Shown here one piece after another: positions 8,869-18,200 of a stretch of DNA of 64,000 nt. Origin of the DNA: Bacteroidota bacterium (lineage in GTDB: Bacteria > Bacteroidota > Bacteroidia > AKYH767-A > OLB10). The notes below the pieces were generated by a model. It ran no database searches. It was given only the letters and a program-made list of their open reading frames with translations, and was not told the origin of the DNA. Both the position numbers and the translations under genes were made by a program. Location: NCBI GenBank assembly GCA_016713445.1, contig JADJPB010000013.1:62001-126000 (forward strand), written 5' to 3'. Numbering within the stretch: position 1 is the stretch's first letter; the number at the start of each line of letters is the position of its first letter.

Positions 8869-9503
8869 TCACTCAGGTAAAATTATTTCAATACTGTCAT
8901 GGTGTTGTTTAAGAACATTTTGTCTTTCCAATTTTTTTACCAACCGACTTACCACTTCTCGGGCAGTTCCAAGGTCATTTGCTATTTCTTTATGTGATAT
9001 TTTGATTGGATTTTTCCCTTTCACCTTCACTTTTCTAAAAGGTAATCCAATAGTCTTTTGTCTAGTTTAAAATAAAGCATATGATGAATCATATCCACAA
9101 GTTCCGAATATCTCAAGTCGTATTGCTGATAAAACAGCATATTTATCATTGGAAAATGAATTACCCATTTTGCCATTTTTTCTGAAGGGATCAATAAAAC
9201 GGTGCTTTCTTCCTCGGTAATTGCAAATATTTTGCTTTTGTCATTGTTGATGCAAGACGAGAATGACATGATACAACTTTGTTCAGGTTTAATGTAGTAA
9301 AGAAGGATTTCTCTAGCTTCAAATTGAGTAAACACCTTTACAAGTCCGTTTAATACAATTGGAATGTATTTAACGTATTGCCCTTCTCTGACTAATTCTG
9401 TATTTGTTGGAAAAGTTTTCACTACTGAAACTTCAAGCAATTCTGAAATTAGGTCTTTTCCTAAATAACTAAACTTTTTTTCTATGTTGTAATTGTCTGT
9501 CAT
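8869..9503 (-). CDS. Crp/Fnr family transcriptional regulator (one frameshift)
   Basis: The reconstructed protein is about 212 residues. The cyclic-nucleotide-binding-like beta-roll reads ELVREGQYVKYIPIVLNGLVKVF, ILLYYIKPEQSCIMSFSSC and ITEEESTVLLIP. A dimerisation helix follows (FYQQYDLRYSELVDMIHHML), then after a frame change a winged helix: PIKISHKEIANDLGTAREVVS and RLVKKLERQNVL. The break is at about 9025, where the A run in GAAAAG lacks one base; restoring it joins LLEK to VKVKGKNP. I chose the Met of MTDNYNIEKKF over an upstream Met 10 codons earlier because the extra residues look unlike the family. The Cys in QSCIMSFSSC could make the protein redox-responsive, but that is not shown. 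It is the first gene of the cluster with the 30-residue peptide and DUF2892. Confidence 0.85.
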
Positions 9504-9538
9504 TGGGGTTGCTGCTAAATTCAAAGGTAGCACTCATA

Positions 9539-9865
9539 TTACAATAATTTGTCGTTGTTTTTATGCCGGTCTTCATCGCGTTTCGACTTCTTTGCGAGGT
9601 TTTTATCGAAGGCAGCCTGTAAATCGACACCTGTTTGGTTGGCTAAGCAGATGAGCACAAAAAGAACGTCCGCCATTTCATCTCCTATGTCTTGCTGTTC
9701 TTCGCCGGCTTTAAAACTTTGCTCTCCATATTTGCGAGCCATGATACGCGCCAATTCGCCCACTTCTTCTGTTAAAAGCGTCATGTTTGTGAGCTCATTA
9801 AAATACCGAACGCCGAATTTTTTTATCCATTGGTCTACTTTTTCTTGTGCGATAGTTAAGCTCAT
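9539..9865 (-). CDS. MazG-like nucleotide pyrophosphohydrolase
   Basis: The 108-residue protein has the metal-binding helices of the MazG/all-alpha NTP pyrophosphatase fold: LLTEEVGELARIMARKYGEQ (EExxE) and QDIGDEMADVLFVLICLANQ (ExxD). Such enzymes hydrolyse nucleoside triphosphates to monophosphate and pyrophosphate as house-cleaning. The single-domain length matches the short MazG-like family rather than the two-domain E. coli MazG. It lies 35 bases upstream of the Crp gene on the same strand and downstream of the inverted-repeat element that separates it from dtd. The frame is intact. Confidence 0.9.
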   Translation of the reverse strand: MSLTIAQEKVDQWIKKFGVRYFNELTNMTLLTEEVGELARIMARKYGEQSFKAGEEQQDIGDEMADVLFVLICLANQTGVDLQAAFDKNLAKKSKRDEDRHKNNDKLL

Positions 9866-10031
9866 GTTGGTTAGATGGTTTTGTTGGCTAGATGAAATGT
9901 AAAATTAGGAATAGAAAGTTTTCGAGAGTTTAATTTTTTCTCATTAGTCCCATATTGCTGCGCATAGGAGTCAGGCTAATTTTAGGTTTAGCAATAATTT
10001 TGCAATTGGTTTAGTATGCTAATATCCAAAT

Positions 10032-10061
10032 TGTAGAGACGCCATTAATGGCGTCTCTACA
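10032..10061. repeat. perfect hairpin, 14-bp arms (TGTAGAGACGCCAT)
   Basis: TGTAGAGACGCCAT is followed after 2 bases by its exact reverse complement ATGGCGTCTCTACA. It lies inside the inverted-repeat element. Confidence 0.8.
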
Positions 10062-10080
10062 GGAATTCACCCCCCTTCAT

Positions 10081-10135
10081 TGAGCCCGCCTTCGATAAAA
10101 TTGGATTTCATCCAATTTTATCGAAGGCGGGCTCA
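10081..10135. repeat. perfect hairpin, 26-bp arms, 3-base loop
   Basis: The left arm (10081-10106, TGAGCCCGCC and onward) is repeated exactly in inverted orientation at 10110-10135 with only TTC between. No T tract follows, so it is not a simple terminator. It is the longest perfect palindrome I found in the window. Confidence 0.85.
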
Positions 10136-10279
10136 TCAGTACCCATCAAGAAATTATTTTAGATGCTTGACAAGGCAAATATTTTTTAAAAAAACTATAA
10201 TTTTTAAGAGTGAATACACCGTTAATTTTTCCTGAAAAATTACTTCTTAGCCTGACGCCTATGCGTAGTACTGCGGGAT

Positions 10280-10731
10280 TCAACCACGATCTTTACTATC
10301 CATAAAAATAGTGACTGGACCGTCGTTAATTAATTCTACTTGCATATCGGCACCAAAAACACCGGTAGTAATTTTTTCCCAAGTTCTTTTTCTAAGGAGG
10401 AGATGAACTTTTCGTAAAGCGGAATGGCTTGTTCCGGTCGGGCAGCGTTAATGTAAGATGGGCGATTACCTTTCTTGGTGTTGGCATGCAAGGTAAATTG
10501 GCTGATGAGTAAAATTTCACCTTCCATTTCCATAATATTTTTATTCATCACACCGCTTTCGTCGGGGAAGATACGCAGCTTTACAATCTTTGGACAAAGC
10601 CATTCGATGTCTTCTTCCGTATCCGCATGTTCAATGCCCAATAAAATCAATAAGCCTGCCTGGCAGGAGCGTTTTTCACTTCCGTTGATGAGAACACTGG
10701 AGCGAGTGGTGCGTTGGAGGATAACTCTCAT
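10280..10731 (-). CDS. dtd: D-aminoacyl-tRNA deacylase (one frameshift)
   Basis: Dtd hydrolyses D-amino acids (and glycine) mischarged on tRNA. The reconstructed protein is 150 residues, the normal length. It starts MRVILQRTTRSSVLINGSEK and has the catalytic-pocket motif SQFTLHANTKKGNRPSY. After the frame change it reads TTGVFGADMQVELINDGPVT, containing the second conserved motif with the Gly-cis-Pro (NDGPVT), and ends MDSKDRG. The frame break is a missing base in the T run at 10372-10377 on the plus strand (A run in the gene). The stop codon lies 10 bases from the end of the inverted-repeat element. Confidence 0.92.
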
Positions 10732-11311
10732 GGGGTAAAAGTATTAAATTTGAAAATGGAATAAAAATTTTGGTTGTCTTAAACTTGCAATTTAACCGAA
10801 GGTGCGCAGAGGTAACGCAGCGGGTACTAGTTCTCAATTAATACTTTTCTAAGTTAAAATTATTACGTTGCGGAAAAAAAAACTGCAGCTAGAAACTTCA
10901 TTGATTATGAAACAAAATTTGCTGTACTTTTCATGTAGTTTATTTTCACTAATTTCATTTATCCTGAACTTGTAATAGGATTTAACTTTATTCAATAAAA
11001 TTAATTTCTTATTCAAGCTAACTTGTTGGTTTTCAAATGAAGTTAATTTTCTAATTAGTAGTAAATTTTTCGATTTGATACATACATTTGAATAGTCAGA
11101 CTCAAAGAAAAAAGAAGAGTATGTTTATGCTTTTGTAAATTCTATGTGAGTATCATTTTGAACAGGGGTGGGGGATGTTAAGCTAACAAGAGAAATGTAA
11201 GTTTTAATCTATTAGCAAACATAATGAGTAATGACATTTCAAAATTTCTGAGTTAGTTTTAGTTAACTGTTATTATTTTAAAATATTTCTTAACCATTAA
11301 TACCTATTTGT
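10732..11311. other. AT-rich intergenic region
   Basis: These 580 bases separate the divergent dtd and the secreted-protein genes. No open frame with a recognisable product and no strong hairpin was found. Promoters for the genes to the right probably lie in the last 100 bases, but I see no full consensus. Confidence 0.4.
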
Positions 11312-11701
11312 ATGAAAAAATTAATTGCCTTGACTTGGCTTTTACTCCAACTAAATTTTGGATTCAGCCAAAGCATAAAAGATGTAGAGTTCAGAAAAAT
11401 TGAAACAACGAATGTTGGTGAACTTTCAAGCAGTTTTGTAATTCACATAACTGATTCGGTACAAATCGACAAAATCGAAGTTGATTTAGGCAGTAATGAT
11501 GGCCTATCAAATTTGATTAATCAGGATTTCGATTTTGATATTGTCACCGGACTCCCAAATGGTTTTTCATACACGCGAACTGGTAATTCGATTGTTTTAG
11601 AAACAGGTATTATTCCCGAATACCCAACCTTTTTTGGTAGAGCACGGCTGAAGTTATCAAACGGTCTATACTCTCCTTATTTTTCTTTCACCTCCAATTA
11701 A
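11312..11701 (+). CDS. small secreted protein of unknown function
   Basis: The 129-residue protein has a signal peptide (MKKLIALTWLLLQLNFGFSQ, cleavage near FSQ-S). The mature part is beta-rich: VEFRKIETTNVGELSSSFVI, QIDKIEVDLGSNDGLSNLIN, FARLKLSNG-like end FGRARLKLSNGLYSPYFSF. It carries no sorting domain. It is 34 bases upstream of the giant surface protein on the same strand and is probably co-transcribed with it, so it may serve the same surface structure. I do not recognise a family. Confidence 0.65.
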   Translation: MKKLIALTWLLLQLNFGFSQSIKDVEFRKIETTNVGELSSSFVIHITDSVQIDKIEVDLGSNDGLSNLINQDFDFDIVTGLPNGFSYTRTGNSIVLETGIIPEYPTFFGRARLKLSNGLYSPYFSFTSN

Positions 11702-11735
11702 ACCTAACAGTAATTCAACTTAAAACCTTATTCCC

Positions 11736-14087
11736 ATGAAAAACATCATAGGTACTATTTTAGCATGCGTAATTCTTCATTCTATTTCATTCGCAGGTAA
11801 TTTTACCTGGACTGGCACTACCAATACTTCCTGGGGAACAAGTAGTAACTGGTCTCCAAATGGTTTTCCCGGCACTTCTGATACTATTACTATAAATACC
11901 ACTACAAACTCATTAACACTTACATCAAAGCAAACGGTTAAGCGATTGGTGATGAATTCAGGAGTAGTTGATTTGGGTGGAGATACTTTAGTAATTACTA
12001 CTTCTACCGGATTAAATGGCGGTACGATTAACAATGGAGTATTTAATGCAAATTGCACAGCACTTGTGAATATCAATGGTACTTCATTTGGTGCGGTAGT
12101 AATTGCGAAAGGACAAATAAAATTAAATGGTTCTGTTTTTAATAGTACTGCTTCGTTTGAACATATTGGTTCAGCTGCGGGAACAGGATCAGGTGGTAAT
12201 ACATTTAACGGAGTAACTACACTCAAAAATTCAGGTACTAGTACTTTTCGATTGGCTGGAAGTAATCCTGACACCTACAATAATGATGTTTTCTTTAACA
12301 ATGTTTCCAGTTCTGGATCAGGTAACTTTCAGATTTCTTATGGTGCAGCATCCAATTTTAATGGAAATGTCGAGATTAGTTCAACTTCTACTTTTGGTTT
12401 GAGTTTTAGTTCGGCAGGCAATGGTAGTTCTGTACTGGCTAATGGGAAGAATATTACCATTGGTAGTGCAGGATTCGTTGGAACTCTCGTAATTCAAAAC
12501 TTTACACAAACTGGAAGTACTGCTCAGAGTTTATCAATTGCAGGTGTATTAAATATTACCAACTCGACATTTAATGGTGCTTTTACAAGCACATCGGCTA
12601 ATTTACTTCTAGCCGGCTCTAATTTCTATGGGCAAAGTTCATTCAGTAAAACAGGTAATTCTTCAGATTATTCATACGGTGACAACCACTTTTATTCAGA
12701 TGCCACATTCAATAACAATTCAACCAGCTCTGCGATCCTTAGACTAGCTTCCACAGCTGGTGATACATTTGATGGTAATGTAACCCTCAATACGAATACA
12801 GGATATATTCAAGCTGCTTATGCAGATACGAATGATTTTAAAGGTAACATCTCAATTAATAATTCCAAAGTTACTTTTAACAATAATTGGGGATCGGTTA
12901 GATTGAATGGATCGAGTGTGCAAGTATTAAATGGTAGTGCAGATTATTTGATTTCAAAATTACTGATTAATAAATCTTCCGGAAATGTTTCTTTCCAATG
13001 TTCTGCAACGGTAGATACGCTTTTGAATTTACATTCTGGAATTTTAGTTTTTGATGCAACAAAGTCAATAACATTAAAAGCAAGTGCTCAGGTTACAGGA
13101 ATGAGTCCAACAAGTTTCATCGATGGACTCGTGAAGAAAATTGGAAATTCTGCTTTTACTTTCCCCATAGGAGACAGCGATGAATATCGTCCCGTTTCAA
13201 TCAGTGCACCTAGTAATGCAACCGATGCTTTTGTTGCACAGTATTTCAAGCAGCAGCAAACTTTAGGTAGTATTTTAGATACAGGTGTAAACTACATTAG
13301 CAATTGCAATTATTGGAATGTAGATAGAGTTACCGGAACATCTAATATTAGCTTAGGTTTTGAGTGGTTTGATAACACTTGTGATGTATTCGATATAGAT
13401 AGTATCCGTCTCATGAATTTCAATTCTGGAGCATGGAAGAATAGGGGGCAAATGGCATATACCGGGTGTGATAGTTCGGGGACGTTGAGTTCTAATGGCT
13501 CGATACAAAATTTTGGGAATTTTACTTTTGGGCATAATTTGTTTCCTGTGGTTAATTTTTTGGCAATAATTGATACAACAACGTTTCCTATTGAAGTAAC
13601 ATTTAAAAATTTATCGAGAGGGATTCCAATAGGCACTGATTATCAAATAAATTTTGGAGACTCTACTCTGGGAATACCAAATTCGGTAACGGTTAATGAT
13701 AAATCTAATATAGTTCATTTTTACAGTAATTACAGGACTCGTTTTCCTTCGTTTTTTGCAGAACGCAATGGAGTTACATATAGTTATTCTAATAAGCTAA
13801 TTCTTGCTGTGTGGACGTGCAACGTCTCACTCATGTTGCCAAACTATCATCCAATTCAGGCATCTGTATTATCTGCGTGTTATGATAATTTTAAAATTAG
13901 GTTTGATATTACAGGTTTAGTTAATACCTCTGGTTCAGAATTCACAATAGGTTTAATTTCATCTCAATTTGGTTCTATTACTTCAGCGACCTATGTTTCA
14001 AATCCATTCGATCCTGATATGATTTGCAATGTAAACCAAAGTTTAAATCAAATTACATTTGATTATGTACCTGTAATGGATTATTAA
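11736..14087 (+). CDS. giant T9SS surface protein, N-terminal part (beta-solenoid)
   Basis: This 783-codon frame starts with a signal peptide (MKNIIGTILACVILHSISFAG). A Trp-rich strand pair follows (NFTWTGTTNTSWGTSSNWSP), typical of the first coil of secreted beta-solenoids. About 400 residues of short repeats come next, rich in Asn, Gly, Ser and Thr (FNGNVEISSTSTFGLSF, FKGNISINNSKVTFNNN, TFNGVTTLKNSGTSTFRL), as in filamentous or adhesin-like proteins. A module with GLVKKIGNSAFTFPIGDSDEYRPV is of the kind that often precedes Ig-like domains. The frame stops at 14085-14087, but the sequence continues in another frame as LNSCLIYGAGLNIFDLEF, so the end here is very probably an indel. The full protein likely runs to 23543. 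Confidence 0.75.
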   Translation: MKNIIGTILACVILHSISFAGNFTWTGTTNTSWGTSSNWSPNGFPGTSDTITINTTTNSLTLTSKQTVKRLVMNSGVVDLGGDTLVITTSTGLNGGTINNGVFNANCTALVNINGTSFGAVVIAKGQIKLNGSVFNSTASFEHIGSAAGTGSGGNTFNGVTTLKNSGTSTFRLAGSNPDTYNNDVFFNNVSSSGSGNFQISYGAASNFNGNVEISSTSTFGLSFSSAGNGSSVLANGKNITIGSAGFVGTLVIQNFTQTGSTAQSLSIAGVLNITNSTFNGAFTSTSANLLLAGSNFYGQSSFSKTGNSSDYSYGDNHFYSDATFNNNSTSSAILRLASTAGDTFDGNVTLNTNTGYIQAAYADTNDFKGNISINNSKVTFNNNWGSVRLNGSSVQVLNGSADYLISKLLINKSSGNVSFQCSATVDTLLNLHSGILVFDATKSITLKASAQVTGMSPTSFIDGLVKKIGNSAFTFPIGDSDEYRPVSISAPSNATDAFVAQYFKQQQTLGSILDTGVNYISNCNYWNVDRVTGTSNISLGFEWFDNTCDVFDIDSIRLMNFNSGAWKNRGQMAYTGCDSSGTLSSNGSIQNFGNFTFGHNLFPVVNFLAIIDTTTFPIEVTFKNLSRGIPIGTDYQINFGDSTLGIPNSVTVNDKSNIVHFYSNYRTRFPSFFAERNGVTYSYSNKLILAVWTCNVSLMLPNYHPIQASVLSACYDNFKIRFDITGLVNTSGSEFTIGLISSQFGSITSATYVSNPFDPDMICNVNQSLNQITFDYVPVMDY

Positions 14088-14152
14088 TTCCATTTCAAGG
14101 TTATTTAGAAATTAGTTTAGATTTAAATTCTTGTCTTATCTATGGAGCTGGT

Positions 14153-16066
14153 TTGAATATTTTTGATTTAGAATTCCAACTTACAAATAATGCTTCTGGA
14201 GATTTACAACCAATGATACTTGGATCTCAATTTACTTTTCCTAACGGAAGTCCTGGTTCGGGCTCCTTAATTACAAATTTTCGATTGAATGATATAAGGG
14301 TGCCCGATATTTTTATTACTCCTATTACCTCTGGAAATTATCAATCAAAGAACGGGGAACATTTTTCTAGATTTGAAATTGTCGATAGATACTATGATAT
14401 AACTCCTTCAGCAGGGATTATTGACATGTTCACTTTAAATATGCAACTTGAAAATGATGTGAATTTATTATTAATTGAAGCTATTGACCCTTCCACAGGG
14501 AACTCTCTCAAAACAATTTTAAATGATGAATTGTCTGGTGGGTCGAATTACAGTATAGTCTTTCATTATGATGAACCACTCGTAGTTCCAATTTTCAACT
14601 TTAACGGCATTCTAGATGCTCCACAGTCACTGCCAATAAATAACGTAAAAGTACCTATTGAAGATTGTTTACCTCCTACTGAATACGTGATGTATCATGA
14701 AGGTGCAAATTTTAATACAATAAGAATACATGAAAGATTAAAAATCATGAAAGTGTTGAATTGTGATAATAACACTTCTAGTAGTACGGAGTATAATATT
14801 GGTGTGAACTGTAGTAAGAACACAGCAGTAGCTGTTTGTAATTCTAATACTGTAACTTTAGATGCTATTTGTGAAAAAGTGCAACCATTAATTACTACCA
14901 GAATAGTTCAACTAAATAGTGCTGGTACTGAATACGAATCTTTAAGCAATAACTCAATTGCAAGTTGTGATGATGCACTTCCAAGCAACGACTTGACAAT
15001 ATTAATCAGAAATACTGCTTCAGTTCCTGTAAATTTCCCTTCTAAAGTTGCTACGGCAAGGTTGTTAAATATAGAAATTTATTTTAATAACACTTTGTTC
15101 GAGTATGATCAAATTTGGTTTGGGAATCGGTTACTAACAACAAATGAAATCACATCTGCACCAGGTTTAATTACACTAGATATTGATGATATTACTCAAG
15201 ATCCGAATCCTACGAGTCATTTGTTTGGAGTTGAAGGAGACTACAACAATTATCTTGGCACGAATAAGTTTTCTTTTTTGCCTCCCGACCATACTATTGG
15301 CGTAACATTTAAAGGACTTAGAATTATTGATTGCACTGATCCAAATTATAATTTAAAGAATATTAATCACAATGATTTGGTTATAATCGGGGTAGTAAAT
15401 GTAATTTACGAGGACATGTGCGATTTTGATAATAATACTTATCACAATGCTCAAGACAATGTTGGCAGTTCACTTTCAAATAGATATTCAGGTAATTTAA
15501 CTGGCGTCGCCAAACCAATGGATGTCACAACAGTTGCTACACAAAGCACATTGACATTTACATTCGTGGAAACTAGCAATAACCTTGGAATTTACTTTCA
15601 AGGTCAACTTTTTCCTTGGCGAATTTTTAATAAGTATTCTTTAGGTACTCAATTTTTTCCAGAACCAAATTATATAGATATTATTAATTGTAATTTACGC
15701 TACTATGCAAGGGTTGAATTTCCAGTAGTTGTAAATGCAAGTTATACAATATTATCTGCTTTTGTAATTGATAATAAAGCAACAAATCCTGTGCAAATCC
15801 CTGTTAATTTTAGTGTTCCAGATATAAGTAAGCCTAATGAGTTTGATATTGATTTTACAAACTCATTTACGCCTTTTTCTCCTGATGTAACGATTATTGT
15901 TAATATTGAATTAGATTGTAGTAGTGCTGGATATGGATTTGATGATATTGATTTAGAATTAAGATCTGAATGCAATTCTCTTGATTGCGGATCCTGCAAT
16001 TATATTACTTACGGTAAAAGTAAGGTAACATTATATAGACATTGTTATGGGGTTGTCCACCTTTAA
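14153..16066 (+). CDS. giant T9SS surface protein, continuation 2
   Basis: A 637-codon open frame, reading from before its nominal start (LNSCLIYGAGLN), continues the protein of the preceding frame. It is beta-rich with spaced Cys (LNCDNN, NCSKNTAVAVCNSNTV, DAICEKV, LDCGSCNYI), as expected of stacked extracellular beta-sandwich domains. No known domain is recognised. It ends at 16064-16066 where the neighbouring frame takes over (overlap 16042-16066), consistent with one base change near 16045. Confidence 0.6.
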   Translation: MNIFDLEFQLTNNASGDLQPMILGSQFTFPNGSPGSGSLITNFRLNDIRVPDIFITPITSGNYQSKNGEHFSRFEIVDRYYDITPSAGIIDMFTLNMQLENDVNLLLIEAIDPSTGNSLKTILNDELSGGSNYSIVFHYDEPLVVPIFNFNGILDAPQSLPINNVKVPIEDCLPPTEYVMYHEGANFNTIRIHERLKIMKVLNCDNNTSSSTEYNIGVNCSKNTAVAVCNSNTVTLDAICEKVQPLITTRIVQLNSAGTEYESLSNNSIASCDDALPSNDLTILIRNTASVPVNFPSKVATARLLNIEIYFNNTLFEYDQIWFGNRLLTTNEITSAPGLITLDIDDITQDPNPTSHLFGVEGDYNNYLGTNKFSFLPPDHTIGVTFKGLRIIDCTDPNYNLKNINHNDLVIIGVVNVIYEDMCDFDNNTYHNAQDNVGSSLSNRYSGNLTGVAKPMDVTTVATQSTLTFTFVETSNNLGIYFQGQLFPWRIFNKYSLGTQFFPEPNYIDIINCNLRYYARVEFPVVVNASYTILSAFVIDNKATNPVQIPVNFSVPDISKPNEFDIDFTNSFTPFSPDVTIIVNIELDCSSAGYGFDDIDLELRSECNSLDCGSCNYITYGKSKVTLYRHCYGVVHL

Positions 16067-16428
16067 CATATACAAGCACTAAAAATTTTGAAATGGACAG
16101 AACAAATTTTGGATGGACAAGTGAACAAGCATTTGAGCAAATTCCAATTCCAGATGCTACAGCTCTCACAGTTCATACTGAAAGAGTTTATCCTTGTGAT
16201 AATGTAAAAATTGTTTCAACCATAGGCGAAAGTGGAATACCAGTTCTACCTCCAGGTGTAAATACAGGAATTCCCAATTTGGAGAATCTATATTTCGATA
16301 TTGGTTTTGATGTTTCATTAAGCTCATTGGGAAATAATTCTCCTTTTGACCTTTCAAGTGTAGCTGGAAATTTTACTTTAAAAATAACATCAGGCCTTTA
16401 TCAAATTGCACTTTTACAATCCCAATAA
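16042..16428 (+). CDS. giant T9SS surface protein, continuation 3
   Basis: A 128-codon frame overlapping the previous one. It carries FGWTSEQAFEQIPIPDATAL and VYPCDNVKIVSTIGESG, again beta-rich extracellular sequence. The start codon is only the first Met of the frame; the true entry is by frame change from the preceding segment. Confidence 0.5.
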   Translation: MLWGCPPLTYTSTKNFEMDRTNFGWTSEQAFEQIPIPDATALTVHTERVYPCDNVKIVSTIGESGIPVLPPGVNTGIPNLENLYFDIGFDVSLSSLGNNSPFDLSSVAGNFTLKITSGLYQIALLQSQ

Positions 16429-16451
16429 ATCCACTAGATTGTCAGTGGCAT

Positions 16452-16964
16452 TTGGCAGGGGCAATTCTTGGTTTTAATCCGAATTTTAACGTATTTAGAA
16501 TACCAATAAATTCACAAGCACAAGTAACTTTATGTAATGGCCCACTTATTTTTGTGAAAGATTTACTCAGAGATCATTATTGCGAATTATCAATTGATGC
16601 AAACTTCGATGTTTCAAATTTGAGTTTGCCAAATGGTATGTATGATGTATGGGGTATATTAGGTGAATTTGATTATGATTATATTGATGCAAATAATAAT
16701 AATCAGCTTACTACGGTAGAATCTTGCGATGCCTATAGTGAGTATTTTATGTATTTGCAAATAGAACCTGTAATAACTGCTAAATTAACTGGCCCTTCAA
16801 ATCCTTTTCAACTTGCAACGCAATGTGATAAAATTTATGAATTACATGCAACTGTTAGTGGTGGAATGCCAGTAGGTTCAGATGATTTTCCCAATGAATT
16901 TAGACCTATAATAGTTTTTCCAAATCAAATAACTTACGATCATTTTATTCAAGACCAAACTTAA
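16452..16964 (+). CDS. giant T9SS surface protein, continuation 4
   Basis: A 170-codon frame with QVTLCNGPLIFVKDLLRDHY, YCELSIDANFDVSNLSLPNG and FDYDYIDANNNNQLTTVESC. The last resembles the calcium-binding-like D-x-N-x-N loops common in secreted Bacteroidota proteins. It ends at the border of the abnormal A-rich stretch, so its stop is not trustworthy. Confidence 0.5.
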   Translation: MAGAILGFNPNFNVFRIPINSQAQVTLCNGPLIFVKDLLRDHYCELSIDANFDVSNLSLPNGMYDVWGILGEFDYDYIDANNNNQLTTVESCDAYSEYFMYLQIEPVITAKLTGPSNPFQLATQCDKIYELHATVSGGMPVGSDDFPNEFRPIIVFPNQITYDHFIQDQT

Positions 16965-18200
16965 AATTTTATTAAAAAAAAAAAAAAAAAAAACTAACAA
17001 ATCTAAACTCATTAAACAAAAAACTAACTATAAAAAAAAATAAAAATTTTTAAAAAAATTTATAAAAACAAAATTTATTTTGAAAAATTAAATAAACAGA
17101 AACATCAGGAAAGAAACTAACTCATAATTAAAAAACCCAATTAAAATTTTAACTTTTAACCACTAAGACCAACTATAAACCAAAACAACATATTAACATT
17201 AAAATATCATAAATTTATAAAAACATGACTCAACAAAAAACATAAACAAAATAAACTGTTCAGACTACCAGTTGAAGAAAGGAAACCAAACCTCACCAGA
17301 CGGCTTTGAAATTTTGCAGTGCACATGGGATGAAGAATACACCTTACAAGAAATAAGGAGGAAAAAAAACTACTTTATTCCAGATCAATATAATTTTATA
17401 AATATAAATCATAAGAAAAAAGTCACAATAACCGTGCTACAACTTAACTCAATGACTGAACGAGTGAAAGAAAATACCCTGATTAGAACATTACATACAA
17501 CAATACTCTGAAAAACTCATCCAGAACATATAAGTCTTGTCAACATTTTGTCATTTGAAAAGAGTAGAACAAACTTATTAAACTTGTCAGAAATGAGAAA
17601 ACAATATTAAATTGATCAATCATGAAATAGGTAAAAAAAAACTAAGAAAATATTAAAAAATTAAATTAAAAAAAAAAAAATAACAAACAAAGCTCTGGAA
17701 TGGAACCTTCGGACGCTGGAAAAGAGGGATTCTGGAAAATATACAATTGTTGAAGCGGAATGACGACGTTCATAAACTGGAACGTATGAGCATCCTTCTA
17801 CAAAGCCTCTTCGAGCAATCGTTAGAACGAACGCTCAAATCAAAAATATTGCTTTATTAAGAAAGAACGTATTACAGGTGCAAAATTATTTATATAGGAA
17901 ATGCCTAGTTATAAATAGACACTATTTTGAAAATGCACGAGACAATTGTAAAATTGAACAAATCTAATATCTGCTTTGATACCCCTAATGTGCGACAAAG
18001 TGAACTTATTTTCTCATATGTACGAGAACAACCATCGCTTGCTATTTTTAGATCGAATAGTTCACGCTTAGGTTGAATAACGGGAATCGATGAAAAAAAA
18101 ATAATTAATAAAAATTATTTAAAAAATAAAAACCTATCTTTGGTTAAGCAAAAAATTAGTATAAAAAAATGCTACGTGAAAATGTTGATAACAGGGCAGT
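16965..18200. other. A-rich, stop-filled stretch inside the giant surface gene
   Basis: The plus strand is extremely rich in A, beginning with a run of 20 A at 16974-16993 and many runs of 6-10 A. Stops occur in every frame. Before and after, the same kind of Cys/Asn/Ser-rich extracellular protein is encoded on the plus strand. The middle (about 17700-17930) has more normal composition but still no usable frame. A low-coverage, uncorrected piece of assembly is the simplest explanation; a degenerate insertion is the alternative. Confidence 0.6.

Larger units (their letters stand above)
9956..10270. mobile_element. 315-bp terminal-inverted-repeat element, MITE-like, no coding capacity
   Basis: The two ends are inverted copies of a 24-bp sequence: 9956-9979 and 10247-10270 match at 21 of 24 positions, sharing the core CGCATAGG-n-GTCAGGCTAA. 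Between them lie two perfect hairpins (10032-10061 and 10081-10135) and AT-rich sequence with no open frame. It sits exactly in the gap between the dtd stop codon (10280) and mazG (9865). Size, terminal repeats and internal palindromes are what a non-autonomous transposable element or structured intergenic repeat would show. No target-site duplication is obvious, so the mobile origin is inferred. Confidence 0.55.

Noticed and set aside
8712..8912. Plus-strand open frame of 66 codons
   Set aside because: It is antisense to the 30-residue peptide and to the winged-helix end of the Crp/Fnr gene, both better supported.
9956..10270. Complete insertion sequence
   Set aside because: No transposase or any sizeable open frame is present, so only a non-autonomous element is possible.
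11777..12274. Long minus-strand frame of 165 codons inside the solenoid region
   Set aside because: It mirrors the biased Asn/Thr/Gly codons of the plus-strand protein and has no start context or homology.
17272..17511. 79-codon frame in the A-rich block
   Set aside because: Composition is that of the anomalous block, with Lys/Asn/Thr runs only; it starts without context and matches nothing.
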